From NCBI GenBank assembly GCA_903840435.1, contig CAIMFV010000010.1:124001-188000 (forward strand): a DNA stretch of 64,000 nucleotides. Reading direction: 5' to 3'. Position 1 is the stretch's first letter. Each line of letters begins with the position of its first letter. Of the stretch, positions 17,799-27,383 are shown one piece after another. A program made the position numbers and the translations under genes. A model generated the notes under the pieces. The model worked only from the letters and a program-made list of their open reading frames with translations. It was not told the origin of the DNA and did not search any database. Source of the stretch: an uncultured Caulobacterales bacterium (GTDB taxonomy: Bacteria; Pseudomonadota; Alphaproteobacteria; Caulobacterales; Caulobacteraceae).

Positions 17799-18461
17799 TT
17801 ATTCGTCCCCACCCCAGCTTGGCGGAACGAGAGGGCGAAAGCCGGATAGTCTTTTCAGCTCCCGCGCCCAGGATTCCGATCCGCGACCGGACCGAAGGCC
17901 GAGGTGTATCACATTTTCGAGCCCTAAGGCCAAACTCAATTCGTCGGACGAAAACAAGCCGACCCTCTGCGGGCGCCGATTATGGGCGCGTTGGCAAGCA
18001 AAGGCCGCCTGCCAAAGCTTCCGGCGGCCATCTTCGGCCCCGTCGCTCGCCTCAATCAACACGCCACACGCGCCGGAGCGTACCAGCCGATCTACCCCTT
18101 CAAACCCGATCACCAAATGGCCAGAACGGCGCAGCAACCCCAAACCCGACAAGACCCGCTCACGCAACAGATCGCTGATGCGATCCGCCAGATCCGGCGG
18201 GGCGACGACCTTGGCGCGCGCACCCCGCGAAAAGCCGCCACGGTTGGCCGCTTGCTCCACAGCCTCGCGGGTCGCCAAGACCCACAGGCCGCGTCCGCCG
18301 AGCTTGCGCGCCACATCCGGAACCACGGTACCGTCAGGACCAATAACGAAGCGGATCAGGTCCGCTTCGTCCGCCACTGCGCCCGAAACCAGATCGCGTC
18401 TCTGACGTGAGGCCTGGGCATGGGTCTTTGGCGGGTCCAAACTTGCAGACGAGCGGGTCAA
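17799..18461 (-). CDS. ylxR: YlxR-type (DUF448) nucleic-acid-binding protein
   Basis: The 220-residue protein has an N-terminal YlxR domain (about 18-95: RQRRDLVSGAVADEADLIRF, GRGLWVLATREAVEQA). A C-terminal L7Ae-like segment follows (about 110-180: GLLRRSGHLVIGFEGVDRLV, ACGVLIEASDGAEDGRRKL), the fused form usual in alphaproteobacteria. The start is a TTG at 18461, three bases past the nusA stop, fitting translational coupling. It sits between nusA and infB. The family binds RNA or nucleoid components; its exact role is unclear. Confidence 0.85.
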   Translation of the reverse strand: MTRSSASLDPPKTHAQASRQRRDLVSGAVADEADLIRFVIGPDGTVVPDVARKLGGRGLWVLATREAVEQAANRGGFSRGARAKVVAPPDLADRISDLLRERVLSGLGLLRRSGHLVIGFEGVDRLVRSGACGVLIEASDGAEDGRRKLWQAAFACQRAHNRRPQRVGLFSSDELSLALGLENVIHLGLRSGRGSESWARELKRLSGFRPLVPPSWGGDE

Positions 18462-18464
18462 GGC

Positions 18465-20090
18465 CTAGGCCTCCGCCGCCTCCTCGTCGGTCTCAGCCAA
18501 ATCAACGGCAGCTGGCTCCAGGTCAGCGGCGTCGATCCAGCCCGCCGCAACGCGGGCGCGCAGAATAATCTGCTCGGCGTCTTCAACCGAAAGGTGGAAG
18601 CTTTCGAGCGCGCCGGGTTGACGCACCCGCTCGCCTTCACGGGTTTCAAAGGCGCCGCGCAGTTCATCTGTGGCGAGGTCGGCGAGATCTTCGAGCGTTT
18701 TAACGCCCGCCTCACCCAAGGCGACTGCCATTTGCAAGCTGACCCCTTCGACAGAGAGCACGGCATCGTCAACCCCAAGCTCAACGCGCCGGGCGTCCAG
18801 CTCAGCGGCTTCACGCTCGAGCGCCTCGCGGGCCCGGGTCTGCAATTCGATTGCCGTGTCTTCGTCAAAGCCCTCGATGGAGGCAAGCTCGGCCTCATCA
18901 ACATAGGCCACGTCTTCGATGGCGGCAAAGCCCTCGGTGACCAAGAGTTGCGCCACCATTTCGTCAACGTCCAAGGCTTCTTGGAAGAGCTGGGTGCGTT
19001 CGGCGAATTCGCGTTGGCGGCGCTCGCTTTCTTGGCTTTCGGTGGTGATGTCGATTTGCCAGCCGGTCAGTTGCGAGGCGAGCCGAACATTTTGACCCCG
19101 GCGGCCGATGGCCAGGGACAATTGATCATCAGGCACAACCACCTCGACCCGACCGTCCTCTTCGTCCATCACCACCTTGGTGACTTCGGCCGGGGCGAGC
19201 GCATTGACGATGAAGGTGGCTTCGTCCGGGCTCCATTGAATAATGTCGATCTTCTCGCCCTGCAGCTCGGCCACCACGGCCTGGACGCGGCTGCCGCGCA
19301 TGCCGACGCAGGCCCCGACCGGATCAATGGAGCCGTCGTTTGACAAGACCGCCATCTTGGCGCGGCTGCCCGGGTCGCGCGCAACGGCGCGAATTTCGAT
19401 CACACCATCATAGACTTCCGGGACCTCTTGGGCGAACAGCTTGGCCATGAAGCCGCCATGGGCGCGGCTGAGCATAATCTGCGGCCCCTTCACCTCGCGG
19501 CGCACATCATAGATGTAGCAGCGGATGCGGTCGCCAATATTGAAGTTTTCGCGCGGGATAGACTGATCACGACGCATAATGCCTTCGCCGCGACCGAGAT
19601 CGACAACCACATTGCCGTACTCGACCCGCTTGACGGCGCCGTTGATTACTTCGCCAACGCGATCCTTGAACTCTTCATGTTGGCGCTCGCGCTCGGCTTC
19701 GCGCACCTTGTGGGTGACGACCTGGCGCGCCATTTGGGTCTGGACGCGACCAAATTCGAAGGGGGGAAGGACTTCCTCCAACACCTGGCCGACCTCGGCG
19801 CCACGCTCGCGACGCTTTGCATCGCTAAGGCGCATCATGCCGATCTGACCTTCGAGGTCCGCATCGTCTGGAACGACGGTAATGTAGCGCTTGAGCGTCA
19901 ACTCGCCGGTGGTCGGGTTGATGGCGGCGCGAATATCATGTTCGGCGCCATAGCGCGAGCGGGCGCCCTTGGTGATGGCGTCTTCGATGGCCTCGATGAC
20001 AATTTCCTTGTCGATCGACTTTTCCCGCGCCACTGCGTCGGCGATTTGCAGAAGCTCCAGGCGATTGGCGCTGATGCCGGTGAGGGCCAT
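18465..20090 (-). CDS. nusA: Transcription termination/antitermination factor NusA
   Basis: NusA binds RNA polymerase and controls pausing, termination and antitermination. The 541-residue protein begins MALTGISANRLELLQIADAV and has the N-terminal RNAP-binding domain, an S1 domain (about 135-200, with GRGEGIMRRDQSIPRENF), two KH domains (GMRGSRVQAVVAELQGEKID, AIGRRGQNVRLASQLTGW) and C-terminal acidic helix-hairpin repeats as in proteobacterial NusA. It begins two bases after the rimP stop. Confidence 0.96.
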   Translation of the reverse strand: MALTGISANRLELLQIADAVAREKSIDKEIVIEAIEDAITKGARSRYGAEHDIRAAINPTTGELTLKRYITVVPDDADLEGQIGMMRLSDAKRRERGAEVGQVLEEVLPPFEFGRVQTQMARQVVTHKVREAERERQHEEFKDRVGEVINGAVKRVEYGNVVVDLGRGEGIMRRDQSIPRENFNIGDRIRCYIYDVRREVKGPQIMLSRAHGGFMAKLFAQEVPEVYDGVIEIRAVARDPGSRAKMAVLSNDGSIDPVGACVGMRGSRVQAVVAELQGEKIDIIQWSPDEATFIVNALAPAEVTKVVMDEEDGRVEVVVPDDQLSLAIGRRGQNVRLASQLTGWQIDITTESQESERRQREFAERTQLFQEALDVDEMVAQLLVTEGFAAIEDVAYVDEAELASIEGFDEDTAIELQTRAREALEREAAELDARRVELGVDDAVLSVEGVSLQMAVALGEAGVKTLEDLADLATDELRGAFETREGERVRQPGALESFHLSVEDAEQIILRARVAAGWIDAADLEPAAVDLAETDEEAAEA

Positions 20091-20092
20091 GG

Positions 20093-20674
20093 TCAGGCCT
20101 CCTCCTCTGATGATTGAGATGGATGTTCAAGATCGTCCGCCTCGGCCGCTTCGGCCTCGGTCAGACGTTGCGCCCGGGTTTCGGCGCCCTTTTTCAAGAG
20201 CTCGTCCGTCAGGCTAAGTTTGGCGTCAGTTATCCAGGCAAAGGGAATGAGGGTGGTTTCGGTTTCGCCTTCAAGATCGATCATGACCGACGCCTCTTCG
20301 ACGCCGGCCAATTGACCCTTGAAGCGCTTGCGACCCTCGGCCAAGCGGTCCAGTTCGATCCGGGCCTCAAAGCCGCTATAGGTATCAAAGTCTTTCAGCC
20401 GGGTGAGCGGCCGGTCAACGCCCGGACTGGAAACCTCCAGCCGATAGTCCCCTGCAATGGGATCGGCCGCGTCCAGCACCTCACCCACGGCCCGCGACAG
20501 GCGGACGCAATCTTCCACGGCCATATCGCCATCGGGGCGCTCGGCCATGATTTGCAAGGTCCGCCGCCCGACGCCGCCCATCATCCGCAGCCGCACGATC
20601 TCATAGCCCGCCGCAAGGGCGACCTCGTCGAGCAGCTCCAGGAGTCGGCGATCTTCTGGCGTCTTGCCGCGCAC
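20093..20674 (-). CDS. rimP: Ribosome maturation factor RimP
   Basis: RimP assists 30S maturation. A GTG start at 20674 is chosen because GGAGGA lies about 5-10 bases upstream and it gives the usual N-terminus [20 protein letters not shown]. The open frame extends to a TTG at 20749, but those codons precede the Shine-Dalgarno. The 193-residue protein contains [39 protein letters not shown], and [18 protein letters not shown], all RimP hallmarks. It is the first gene of the operon with nusA, ylxR and infB. Confidence 0.94.
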   Translation of the reverse strand: MRGKTPEDRRLLELLDEVALAAGYEIVRLRMMGGVGRRTLQIMAERPDGDMAVEDCVRLSRAVGEVLDAADPIAGDYRLEVSSPGVDRPLTRLKDFDTYSGFEARIELDRLAEGRKRFKGQLAGVEEASVMIDLEGETETTLIPFAWITDAKLSLTDELLKKGAETRAQRLTEAEAAEADDLEHPSQSSEEEA

Positions 20675-20805
20675 CCGCGGTCCTCCAAAAAAAGCAACAA
20701 AAAAGCGGCCGACCCGGAGGCCGCCGCTCGAAAGTCCCATCCGAGACAAACGATCGATGTTGCACAGGTCTTAGCCCAGTCTGCGACGAATGGAAAGAAT
20801 TTTCC

Positions 20806-21438
20806 TCACGCCTCGTCGTTGAACAGGGCTTCGGCTTGGCTAGCTGAGGAAATGGAGACGGCCAGATCGCTCACAAGGCCGTTTTCGATCGAATAGCACC
20901 AGCCATGTACGGTCAAATCCCGACCGGTGCTCCAGGCCGCCAAGACAAAAGGATTGGAGGCGACGTTGCGTACCTGACGTACCACATTCAGCTCGCACAA
21001 TCGGTCAAACCTTGCCTTGTCGCTTGGCAGGGCTGCGAGTTCGACATGTCTTTCCTTGGCAAGATACCGGATGGGGCTCAGCCAATGGTCGATCAGCCCG
21101 TGTTGCGCCGGATCGGTGGCGGCCGCCACGCCGCCGCAGCCATAGTGGCCGACAACCAAAATATGGCGAACCTTCAAGACCTCGACGGCATATTGCAAGA
21201 CCGACAAATAGTTGGCGTCCTGCGGCGGGGCGAGGTTGGCGACATTGCGGTGGACAAACAGCTCGCCAGGATCAAGGCCGACAATCTCATTTGCCGGCAC
21301 GCGGCTGTCGGAGCAGCCGATCCACAGATAGGACGGCGATTGCTGGCGCACCAGACGGGAGAAGAAGTCCGGGTCGGCTTCAGTTTTTCCAAGCGCCCAT
21401 TGTCGGTTTTTGGCGATCAGGTCGTCGACATCGCTCAT
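20806..21438 (-). CDS. Beta-class carbonic anhydrase
   Basis: The enzyme interconverts CO2 and bicarbonate. The 210-residue protein (ATG at 21438, MSDVDDLIAKNRQWALGKTE) has the zinc and dyad residues of the beta class: IGCSDSRVPANEI (Cys, Asp, Arg) and VVGHYGCGGV (His and Cys). It is the last gene of a three-gene minus-strand run; its start lies 7 bases downstream of the isomerase stop. The link between carbonic anhydrase and the ring-cleavage genes is unclear. Confidence 0.93.
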   Translation of the reverse strand: MSDVDDLIAKNRQWALGKTEADPDFFSRLVRQQSPSYLWIGCSDSRVPANEIVGLDPGELFVHRNVANLAPPQDANYLSVLQYAVEVLKVRHILVVGHYGCGGVAAATDPAQHGLIDHWLSPIRYLAKERHVELAALPSDKARFDRLCELNVVRQVRNVASNPFVLAAWSTGRDLTVHGWCYSIENGLVSDLAVSISSASQAEALFNDEA

Positions 21439-21445
21439 GGGAGGC

Positions 21446-22081
21446 TCACAGGTCTCGATCCGGTTGCCGGTCCGGGTGGGCCGCAGCAACGGCTGGCAAG
21501 GCGTTTAACTGGGCCGCGACCGCAACCACATGGGGAAAGGCTGAGATATCAACCTCAAACCGTTCCGCCGAATAGACCTGCGGCACAAGATAGCAGTCGG
21601 CCAAGCTTGGCCGGTCGCCAAAGGCGAAGCCCCGGCCATGCACACTGATGCGACTTTCTAACGCCGCAAAACCCGACACCATCCAGCGGCGCGCCCAGGC
21701 CTTGACCCTGTCCTCGTCCGCCGCCAAATCGCCCCGCAAAGCCTTTAAAACGCGCAAATTATTCAGCGGTTGCATGTCGCAGCCAATAATGGCCGCCATG
21801 GCGCGCACTTCGGCCCGATCGGCGGGCGAGGCCGGCAAAAGCGGTGGTTCGGGATGGCGCTCTTCCAACCATTCGAGAATAGCTGGGCTTTGGCTCAAGA
21901 TGCCATCTTCGGTTTCCAAGGCCGGCACGAGCCCTAAGGGGTTGAGCGCCCGATAGGCCGCCTCATTCTGTACGCCGGTGCGGATGTCGACCGGGACAAT
22001 CTCATAGGCTAGGCCCTTGAGGTTCAGGGCGATGCGGGTGCGATAACTGGCGCCCGAGCGCCAAAAGGCATGGAGCTTCAT
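21446..22081 (-). CDS. maiA: Maleylacetoacetate or maleylpyruvate isomerase (zeta-class GST)
   Basis: This GSH-dependent cis-trans isomerase is 211 residues. It begins MKLHAFWRSGASYRTRIALN, with the zeta-class S-x-x-S-x-R-x-R-I-A-L catalytic signature, followed by NPLGLVPALETEDG and SQSPAILEWLEERHP (GSH-binding). The C-terminal helical domain includes CDMQPLNNLRVLK. It pairs with the upstream FAH-family hydrolase, as expected for successive steps either in tyrosine/homogentisate breakdown or in gentisate breakdown (nagL-like). No dioxygenase gene is nearby to decide. Confidence 0.88.
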   Translation of the reverse strand: MKLHAFWRSGASYRTRIALNLKGLAYEIVPVDIRTGVQNEAAYRALNPLGLVPALETEDGILSQSPAILEWLEERHPEPPLLPASPADRAEVRAMAAIIGCDMQPLNNLRVLKALRGDLAADEDRVKAWARRWMVSGFAALESRISVHGRGFAFGDRPSLADCYLVPQVYSAERFEVDISAFPHVVAVAAQLNALPAVAAAHPDRQPDRDL

Positions 22082-22111
22082 CTGGTTAAGCCCTTTCGCG
22101 CCAAGTGCATC

Positions 22112-22807
22112 TCACGCCGCCGCGGTGGGGGCCAAGCTAAAGGTCACCCCGCCAACGCCCTCGACTGCGCCGGTGACCTGATCGCCGGGCTGCAAACGCC
22201 CCACACCTTCGGGTGTGCCGGTAAAAATCAAGTCTCCCGCCTCAAGCCGCCAAAGCCGCGACGCCTCGCTGATGATTTCGGCCACCGACCAGATCATATC
22301 GGTGAGCTTGGCGTCTTGACGAACCGACCCATTGACCGAGAGCGAAATCGCGCCCGAAGGTGGCGCGCCGGCCCAGGGTTTGATCGGGCTGAGCGGAGCC
22401 GACTGGTCAAAGCCCTTGGCTGATTCCCAAGGTTGGCCCTTATCCTTGGCGGCGGCTTGCAAATCCCGACGGGTCAGATCGACGCCGACTGCAAAACCAA
22501 ACACATGATCGAGGGCCTGATCCCGCGCAATATCGACCCCACCCTGGCGCAGGGCGATCACCAGCTCGATCTCGTGGTGCAGATTTTCCGTTGCCCGCGG
22601 AAAGGCAATTTGCGCGCCCGAGGCGACAACGGCGTCTGACGGCTTGGCGAAAAAGAACGGCGGCTCGCGGTCATCGCCGCCCATTTCGGCCCGGTGGGCG
22701 GCATAGTTCCGCCCGACGCAATAGATCCTGCGAACCGGGAAGCGCGCCTCGGTTCCAAGCACGGCAAGGCTGACCGGCGGGGGTGGGGAAAAGACATATT
22801 CGGACAT
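22112..22807 (-). CDS. Fumarylacetoacetate/fumarylpyruvate hydrolase family protein
   Basis: The 231-residue protein (ATG at 22807, MSEYVFSPPPPVSLAVLGTE) belongs to the short FAH family: RIYCVGRNYAAHRAEMG, PPFFFAKPSDAVV, HHEIELVIAL (metal-binding Glu pair), KGFDQSAPLSPI and LIFTGTPEGVGRLQPGD. The short form is closest to fumarylpyruvate hydrolase (NagK-like) or acylpyruvase types, so with the adjacent isomerase a gentisate route is slightly favoured over homogentisate. It is divergent from the ABC ATPase gene. Confidence 0.85.
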   Translation of the reverse strand: MSEYVFSPPPPVSLAVLGTEARFPVRRIYCVGRNYAAHRAEMGGDDREPPFFFAKPSDAVVASGAQIAFPRATENLHHEIELVIALRQGGVDIARDQALDHVFGFAVGVDLTRRDLQAAAKDKGQPWESAKGFDQSAPLSPIKPWAGAPPSGAISLSVNGSVRQDAKLTDMIWSVAEIISEASRLWRLEAGDLIFTGTPEGVGRLQPGDQVTGAVEGVGGVTFSLAPTAAA

Positions 22808-22916
22808 GGCGCGCCTTTTCAACCTTCAGAACATGACGAGAGGTTCACTTGCATCAGGCGAAACTTCGACGCAACGTCGAAAACGGCCCAAGAGATGCGG
22901 AGGCACGGAGACCGGT

Positions 22917-23795
22917 ATGCTTGAAATCGACGAGTTGAGCCATGTTTATCCGAATGGCGTTCGCGCCCTCGATCGCGTGACCTTGTCGATCAAGCCCGGC
23001 ATGTTTGGGCTGCTCGGCCCCAATGGCGCGGGCAAGTCCACCCTTATGCGCTGCATCGCCACCTTGCAGACGCCGACCTCTGGCGCCCTGCGCTTCGATG
23101 GCGTGGAAGCACTCACCGACCCGCAGGCCATCCGCCGCCGCCTTGGCTATTTGCCGCAGGATTTCGGCGTTTATCCCCGGGTCAGCGCCTATGACATGCT
23201 TGACCATATGGCCATCCTCAAAGGCCTTGCGGACCCGAAGGCCCGTCGGGCCGAGGTTGAGCGGTTGTTGGATCAGGTCAATCTGTGGGCGGTGCGCAAA
23301 AAGGCCCTGTCCGGCTATTCCGGCGGCATGCGGCAAAGATTTGGCGTCGCACAAGCCTTGTTGGGCCAGCCGTCCTTGATCGTTGTCGACGAGCCGACTG
23401 CGGGCCTCGATCCGGAAGAGCGCAACCGCTTTCTCGACCTCTTGGCGGGCATTGGCGATAAGGTAGTGGTGATCCTCTCGACCCATATTGTCGAGGATGT
23501 TTCCGACCTCTGCTCGGCCGTGGCGATATTGGCGGGCGGTCGCATTTTGCGGCAAGGCGCGCCGGGCGAGTTGGTGCGGGAGCTTGATGGCCGCCTCTGG
23601 ACCCGTCCGATTGCGCGCGACGAGCTCGAGCCGTTAAAGACCCACCATCAGGTGATCTCGACCCGCCTCTCGGCCGGGCGAACCATCGTCCATGTGCTGG
23701 CCGAAGATGCGCCGGGGCCGGACTTTGCCCCCCATTCGGGCTCCTTGGCGGATGTCTATTTCTCCGCCCTGGCCCAAGCCCGTCGCGCCGCTTAA
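22917..23795 (+). CDS. ABC transporter ATP-binding protein
   Basis: The 292-residue ATPase (ATG at 22917, MLEIDELSHVYPNGVRALDR) shows Walker A GPNGAGKST, Q-loop GYLPQDFGVYP, signature YSGGMRQRFG, Walker B LIVVDEPTAGLD and H-loop ILSTHIVED. It is of the CcmA/multidrug export type. The next gene, 15 bases downstream, encodes an ABC-2 permease fused to an M1 peptidase, its obvious partner. Confidence 0.92.
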   Translation: MLEIDELSHVYPNGVRALDRVTLSIKPGMFGLLGPNGAGKSTLMRCIATLQTPTSGALRFDGVEALTDPQAIRRRLGYLPQDFGVYPRVSAYDMLDHMAILKGLADPKARRAEVERLLDQVNLWAVRKKALSGYSGGMRQRFGVAQALLGQPSLIVVDEPTAGLDPEERNRFLDLLAGIGDKVVVILSTHIVEDVSDLCSAVAILAGGRILRQGAPGELVRELDGRLWTRPIARDELEPLKTHHQVISTRLSAGRTIVHVLAEDAPGPDFAPHSGSLADVYFSALAQARRAA

Positions 23796-23810
23796 TCCGG
23801 GATTTTGCAG

Positions 23811-26800
23811 ATGTTGTGGAAAATCGCCGGGTTTGAATACCGGTATCAGGTGCGGACCCCAGCCTTTTGGGTCTCATGCGGGCTGTTTTTTATCTTCGCC
23901 TTTCTCACCTTGGCCATCGACCAGATTCATGTCGGCGGCGACAACGGCAATATCCACCGCAACGCGCCCTATAGCCTGGCCAGCATCGCCTTATCCTTTG
24001 GCCTGTTCTTCATGTTCGCCTCGACAGGCATGGCGGCGGCGACCGTTGCGCGCGATGATGAAACAGGCTTTGGGCCAATCCTTCGGTCGACGCCGGTCCA
24101 GCGGTTGGAGTTTCTTTATGGACGGGGCCTTGGCGCCTTCGCCGCCGTGGTCACGGCCTTTCTCTCGGTGCCGCTTGGCATGGCGCTTGGCGCGGCGGCA
24201 CCTTGGCTCGATCATGAGGTGATCGGACCCTTTCGGCCTGGTGACTACCTGGCCGCCACATTCGGCTTGGCCTTGCCGCTGCTTTTCTTGACCTTTTCGT
24301 TGTTCTTCGCACTCGCCGCGGCGACCCGCTCAATGATCTCGACCTATATTGGCATGATCGGGCTTTTGGTCGCCTGGACGGTGGCCAATGCGCTGACCGA
24401 CAAGCCCGAATGGGAGCATTTTATGGCGCTCGCCGAACCCTTTGGTTTGGGCGCCTTTTCCTATGTGACCAAGTATTGGACCGTGCTGGAGAAAAACACC
24501 CTGGCGCCGCCGCTCGGGGGAGTGATGCTGGTCCATAGCTTGATTTGGACCCCGGTAGCCGTCGGGCTCTGGGCGGTGGCGGGGATTGTGTTTCGCTTCG
24601 AGACTAAACCGGTAAAGCCCGCCAAGGCCGAGCAGGCCTTGGTCGCGGATGCGCGGAAATCCCAGCCCACGCTTCAGCTTAAGCCCCCGTCACCTGCAAC
24701 CGTCTTTTGGGCGCAGATGGTGGCCCGCACCCGGCTTGATCTGGCTCAGGTGTTCAAAAGCCCGGCCTTTTTCATTCTGTTGGGGCTCGGCGCGCTCAAT
24801 GCCGGTGCAGGACTGTGGTTCTCCAATGGCCCTTACGAGACCGACGTCTACCCCGTCACCCGCCGGGTCATCGCCACCTTGCAAGGCGCCTTTACCTTCA
24901 TTCCGATTCTGGTTGCGGTTTTCTACGCCGGTGAATTGGTCTGGAAGGAAAGGGAGCGGCGCACCGACGAACTGATCGATTCGACACCTGCCCCAGATGT
25001 CGTGTTCGCCGCTCCGAAAATTCTCGCCATCAGTCTGGTTTTGATCATCATTTTGACTGTGGGGGCGCTCATCGGCGTCGGCGTACAGCTGGCCAAGGGT
25101 TGGACCGATCTGCAGCTTCGTGATTATTTTAGCTGGTACATCGCGCCGAGCGCCTTGCTCGCCATCCAGATCGCCATTCTAGCGGTATTTGTCCAAGCGC
25201 TCGCGCCGTCAAAATATGTCGGCTTTGGCATCATGCTGGTGTGGTTTGTGTTTTCGTTGGTCGCCAGAAGCCTGCATTTCGAGGACCACCTCTATCGCTA
25301 TGCCACCTCGCCTGCGGTCCCCTTGTCAGACATGAATGGCGAAGGCCACTTTGGCGCGGCGCGAGGGTGGTTTCAGGCCTATTGGAGCTTGATCGCCCTG
25401 ATCCTGGCGGGCTTGACCTATGGGCTCTGGCGACGCGGTCGCGATGCAGCCTTGCGGCCGCGCCTGCGGCGTTTGCCGCGACGATTGCGCAGTGCGACAG
25501 GGCTTGGGCTTGTGGGCTTGGCCGTCATGGCGGCGGGCGTCGGCGGCTTCATTTTTTATAATACGCACCATCTCAACACCTACCGCACGGACTATGACGC
25601 AGAGGTTTGGTTGGCGGGTTATGAGAAGACCCTGCTGCCGTTCGAAAAGACGCCGCAGCCGAAAATTACCGATGTGCGTTTAGCTGTCGACCTTTACCCG
25701 AGCGCTCAGCGCGCCGTGGCCCACGGCGTGTTCCGCATGCAAAACCGCACCGGCCAACCCTTGCGCGAGGTCCATCTTCGCTTTGCCCAAGACGTCAAGG
25801 TGGTCAGCCTTTCGGTTGAAGGCGCGCGACCAAAACAGACCTTTGATCGGTTCAACTATCGGATCTTTGCCTTTGACACCCCCCTGTCACCGGGCGAGAC
25901 CCGCAGCCTGTCCTTTGAAGTCGAGCGCGGCCAGCGCGGCTTTCGCAATGATGACAATGGTTGGACCCGTGTCTATGACAATGGGACCTTCCTCGATTCC
26001 GGCGACATCACGCCGTCCCTCGGCATAGGCCGCGAGGGCCTGTTGCAAGACCGGGCGATCCGGCGAAAACACGGGCTTCCCGACGCCTTGCGCCCGGCCA
26101 AGCTGGAGGATGAGGGTGCGCGGGGCTTCAACCTGCTGGGCAAGGATGCCGACTGGGTCAATGCCGATATTACGGTCTCGACCACAGCCGACCAGACGCC
26201 GATGGCGCCGGGCTATAAGGTCAGTGATCAGACCCTTGGCGGACGGCGCATCGCCGAGTTCCGCACCGAGGCGCCGATTCTCAAATTCTTTTCCATCCAG
26301 TCGGCGCGCTATGCCGAGCGGGCCGAGACCTATAAGGGCATCGACCTGCATATCTTTTATCATCCCGACCATGGTTGGAATGTCGATCGGATGATCAAGG
26401 CCTTGAAGGTCGGGCTCGACTATGACCAGGCCAATTTTAGCCCCTATCAGTTCCGGCAGGTGCGGATTTTAGAATTCCCCGGCTATGCCGATTTCGCCCA
26501 GTCTTTTGCCAACACCATTCCCTATTCAGAAAATCTTGGCTGGATCTTCGATAGCCGCGATCCCGAAAAGATTGACATGGTGACCTATGTCACCGCCCAT
26601 GAATTGGGCCATCAATGGTGGGCACACCAGGTGATCGGTGCGGATCTGCAAGGCGCGTCGATGTTGGACGAAACTCTCGCGCAATATTCCGCCCTGATGG
26701 CCATGGAAAAGCTCTATGGCCACAATCAGATCCGCAAATTCCTGAAGTTTGAGCTTGATCGCTATTTGCGCGCCCGCGGCGGCGATCTGGTGGAGGAAGA

Positions 26801-27383
26801 GCCGCTCAATCGCGTCGAAAACCAAGCCTATATCCATTACCGCAAAGGCTCTTTGATCATGTACCGGCTGAAAGAGGAGTTGGGCGAGGCCCGGGTCAAC
26901 GCCGCCTTGCGCACCTTCCTGCACGACTTTGCGTTCAAGGGTCCACCCTATCCAACGACGCGGGACCTGATTGCCGATTTCCGCGCCCAGGCCCGGCCAG
27001 ACCAGCAGAACCTGATCACCGATCTGTTCGAGAAGATCACCCTCTATGATCTGAAAGCCATCAGCGCCAAGACGCGGCACCAGAAGGACGGCGCCTACGC
27101 CACCGATTTCACCTTCGAGGCGCACAAGCTCTATGCCGACGGCAAGGGTTTAGAGACCGAAAAGCCGCTCAACGATACGGTCGATCTCGGCCTTTTCCGC
27201 AAGGAGCCTGGGAGCCCAGGCTTTGGCGATGCCGACGTCTTGTCTCTACGTCGCTATCCGATCCATTCGGGCCGCCAAACCATCACCTTGGTTTCGGCGA
27301 CGAAGCCTGCCCATGCGGGGGTCGACCCTTATGCGATTTTGATCGACCGGAAAACCGACGACAATCTCGTCGCCGTGCACTAG
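23811..27383 (+). CDS. ABC-2 permease fused to M1-family metallopeptidase
   Basis: This 1190-residue membrane protein has an N-terminal ABC-2 permease half (about 1-590) with two sets of hydrophobic helices, for example FWVSCGLFFIFAFLTLAIDQ near the start and LGLVGLAVMAAGVGGFIFY near 570-590. A periplasmic or extracytoplasmic aminopeptidase N-like half follows (about 600-1190). The zinc site is HELGHQWW (His930, Glu931, His934) with the third ligand in DETLAQY (Glu954, one residue more distant than usual). The ATP-binding partner is immediately upstream. Such fusions occur in other proteobacteria, but their substrate is unknown; coupled peptide trimming and transport is inference. The ATG at 23811 is chosen over an in-frame TTG two codons earlier. 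Confidence 0.88.
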   Translation: MLWKIAGFEYRYQVRTPAFWVSCGLFFIFAFLTLAIDQIHVGGDNGNIHRNAPYSLASIALSFGLFFMFASTGMAAATVARDDETGFGPILRSTPVQRLEFLYGRGLGAFAAVVTAFLSVPLGMALGAAAPWLDHEVIGPFRPGDYLAATFGLALPLLFLTFSLFFALAAATRSMISTYIGMIGLLVAWTVANALTDKPEWEHFMALAEPFGLGAFSYVTKYWTVLEKNTLAPPLGGVMLVHSLIWTPVAVGLWAVAGIVFRFETKPVKPAKAEQALVADARKSQPTLQLKPPSPATVFWAQMVARTRLDLAQVFKSPAFFILLGLGALNAGAGLWFSNGPYETDVYPVTRRVIATLQGAFTFIPILVAVFYAGELVWKERERRTDELIDSTPAPDVVFAAPKILAISLVLIIILTVGALIGVGVQLAKGWTDLQLRDYFSWYIAPSALLAIQIAILAVFVQALAPSKYVGFGIMLVWFVFSLVARSLHFEDHLYRYATSPAVPLSDMNGEGHFGAARGWFQAYWSLIALILAGLTYGLWRRGRDAALRPRLRRLPRRLRSATGLGLVGLAVMAAGVGGFIFYNTHHLNTYRTDYDAEVWLAGYEKTLLPFEKTPQPKITDVRLAVDLYPSAQRAVAHGVFRMQNRTGQPLREVHLRFAQDVKVVSLSVEGARPKQTFDRFNYRIFAFDTPLSPGETRSLSFEVERGQRGFRNDDNGWTRVYDNGTFLDSGDITPSLGIGREGLLQDRAIRRKHGLPDALRPAKLEDEGARGFNLLGKDADWVNADITVSTTADQTPMAPGYKVSDQTLGGRRIAEFRTEAPILKFFSIQSARYAERAETYKGIDLHIFYHPDHGWNVDRMIKALKVGLDYDQANFSPYQFRQVRILEFPGYADFAQSFANTIPYSENLGWIFDSRDPEKIDMVTYVTAHELGHQWWAHQVIGADLQGASMLDETLAQYSALMAMEKLYGHNQIRKFLKFELDRYLRARGGDLVEEEPLNRVENQAYIHYRKGSLIMYRLKEELGEARVNAALRTFLHDFAFKGPPYPTTRDLIADFRAQARPDQQNLITDLFEKITLYDLKAISAKTRHQKDGAYATDFTFEAHKLYADGKGLETEKPLNDTVDLGLFRKEPGSPGFGDADVLSLRRYPIHSGRQTITLVSATKPAHAGVDPYAILIDRKTDDNLVAVH

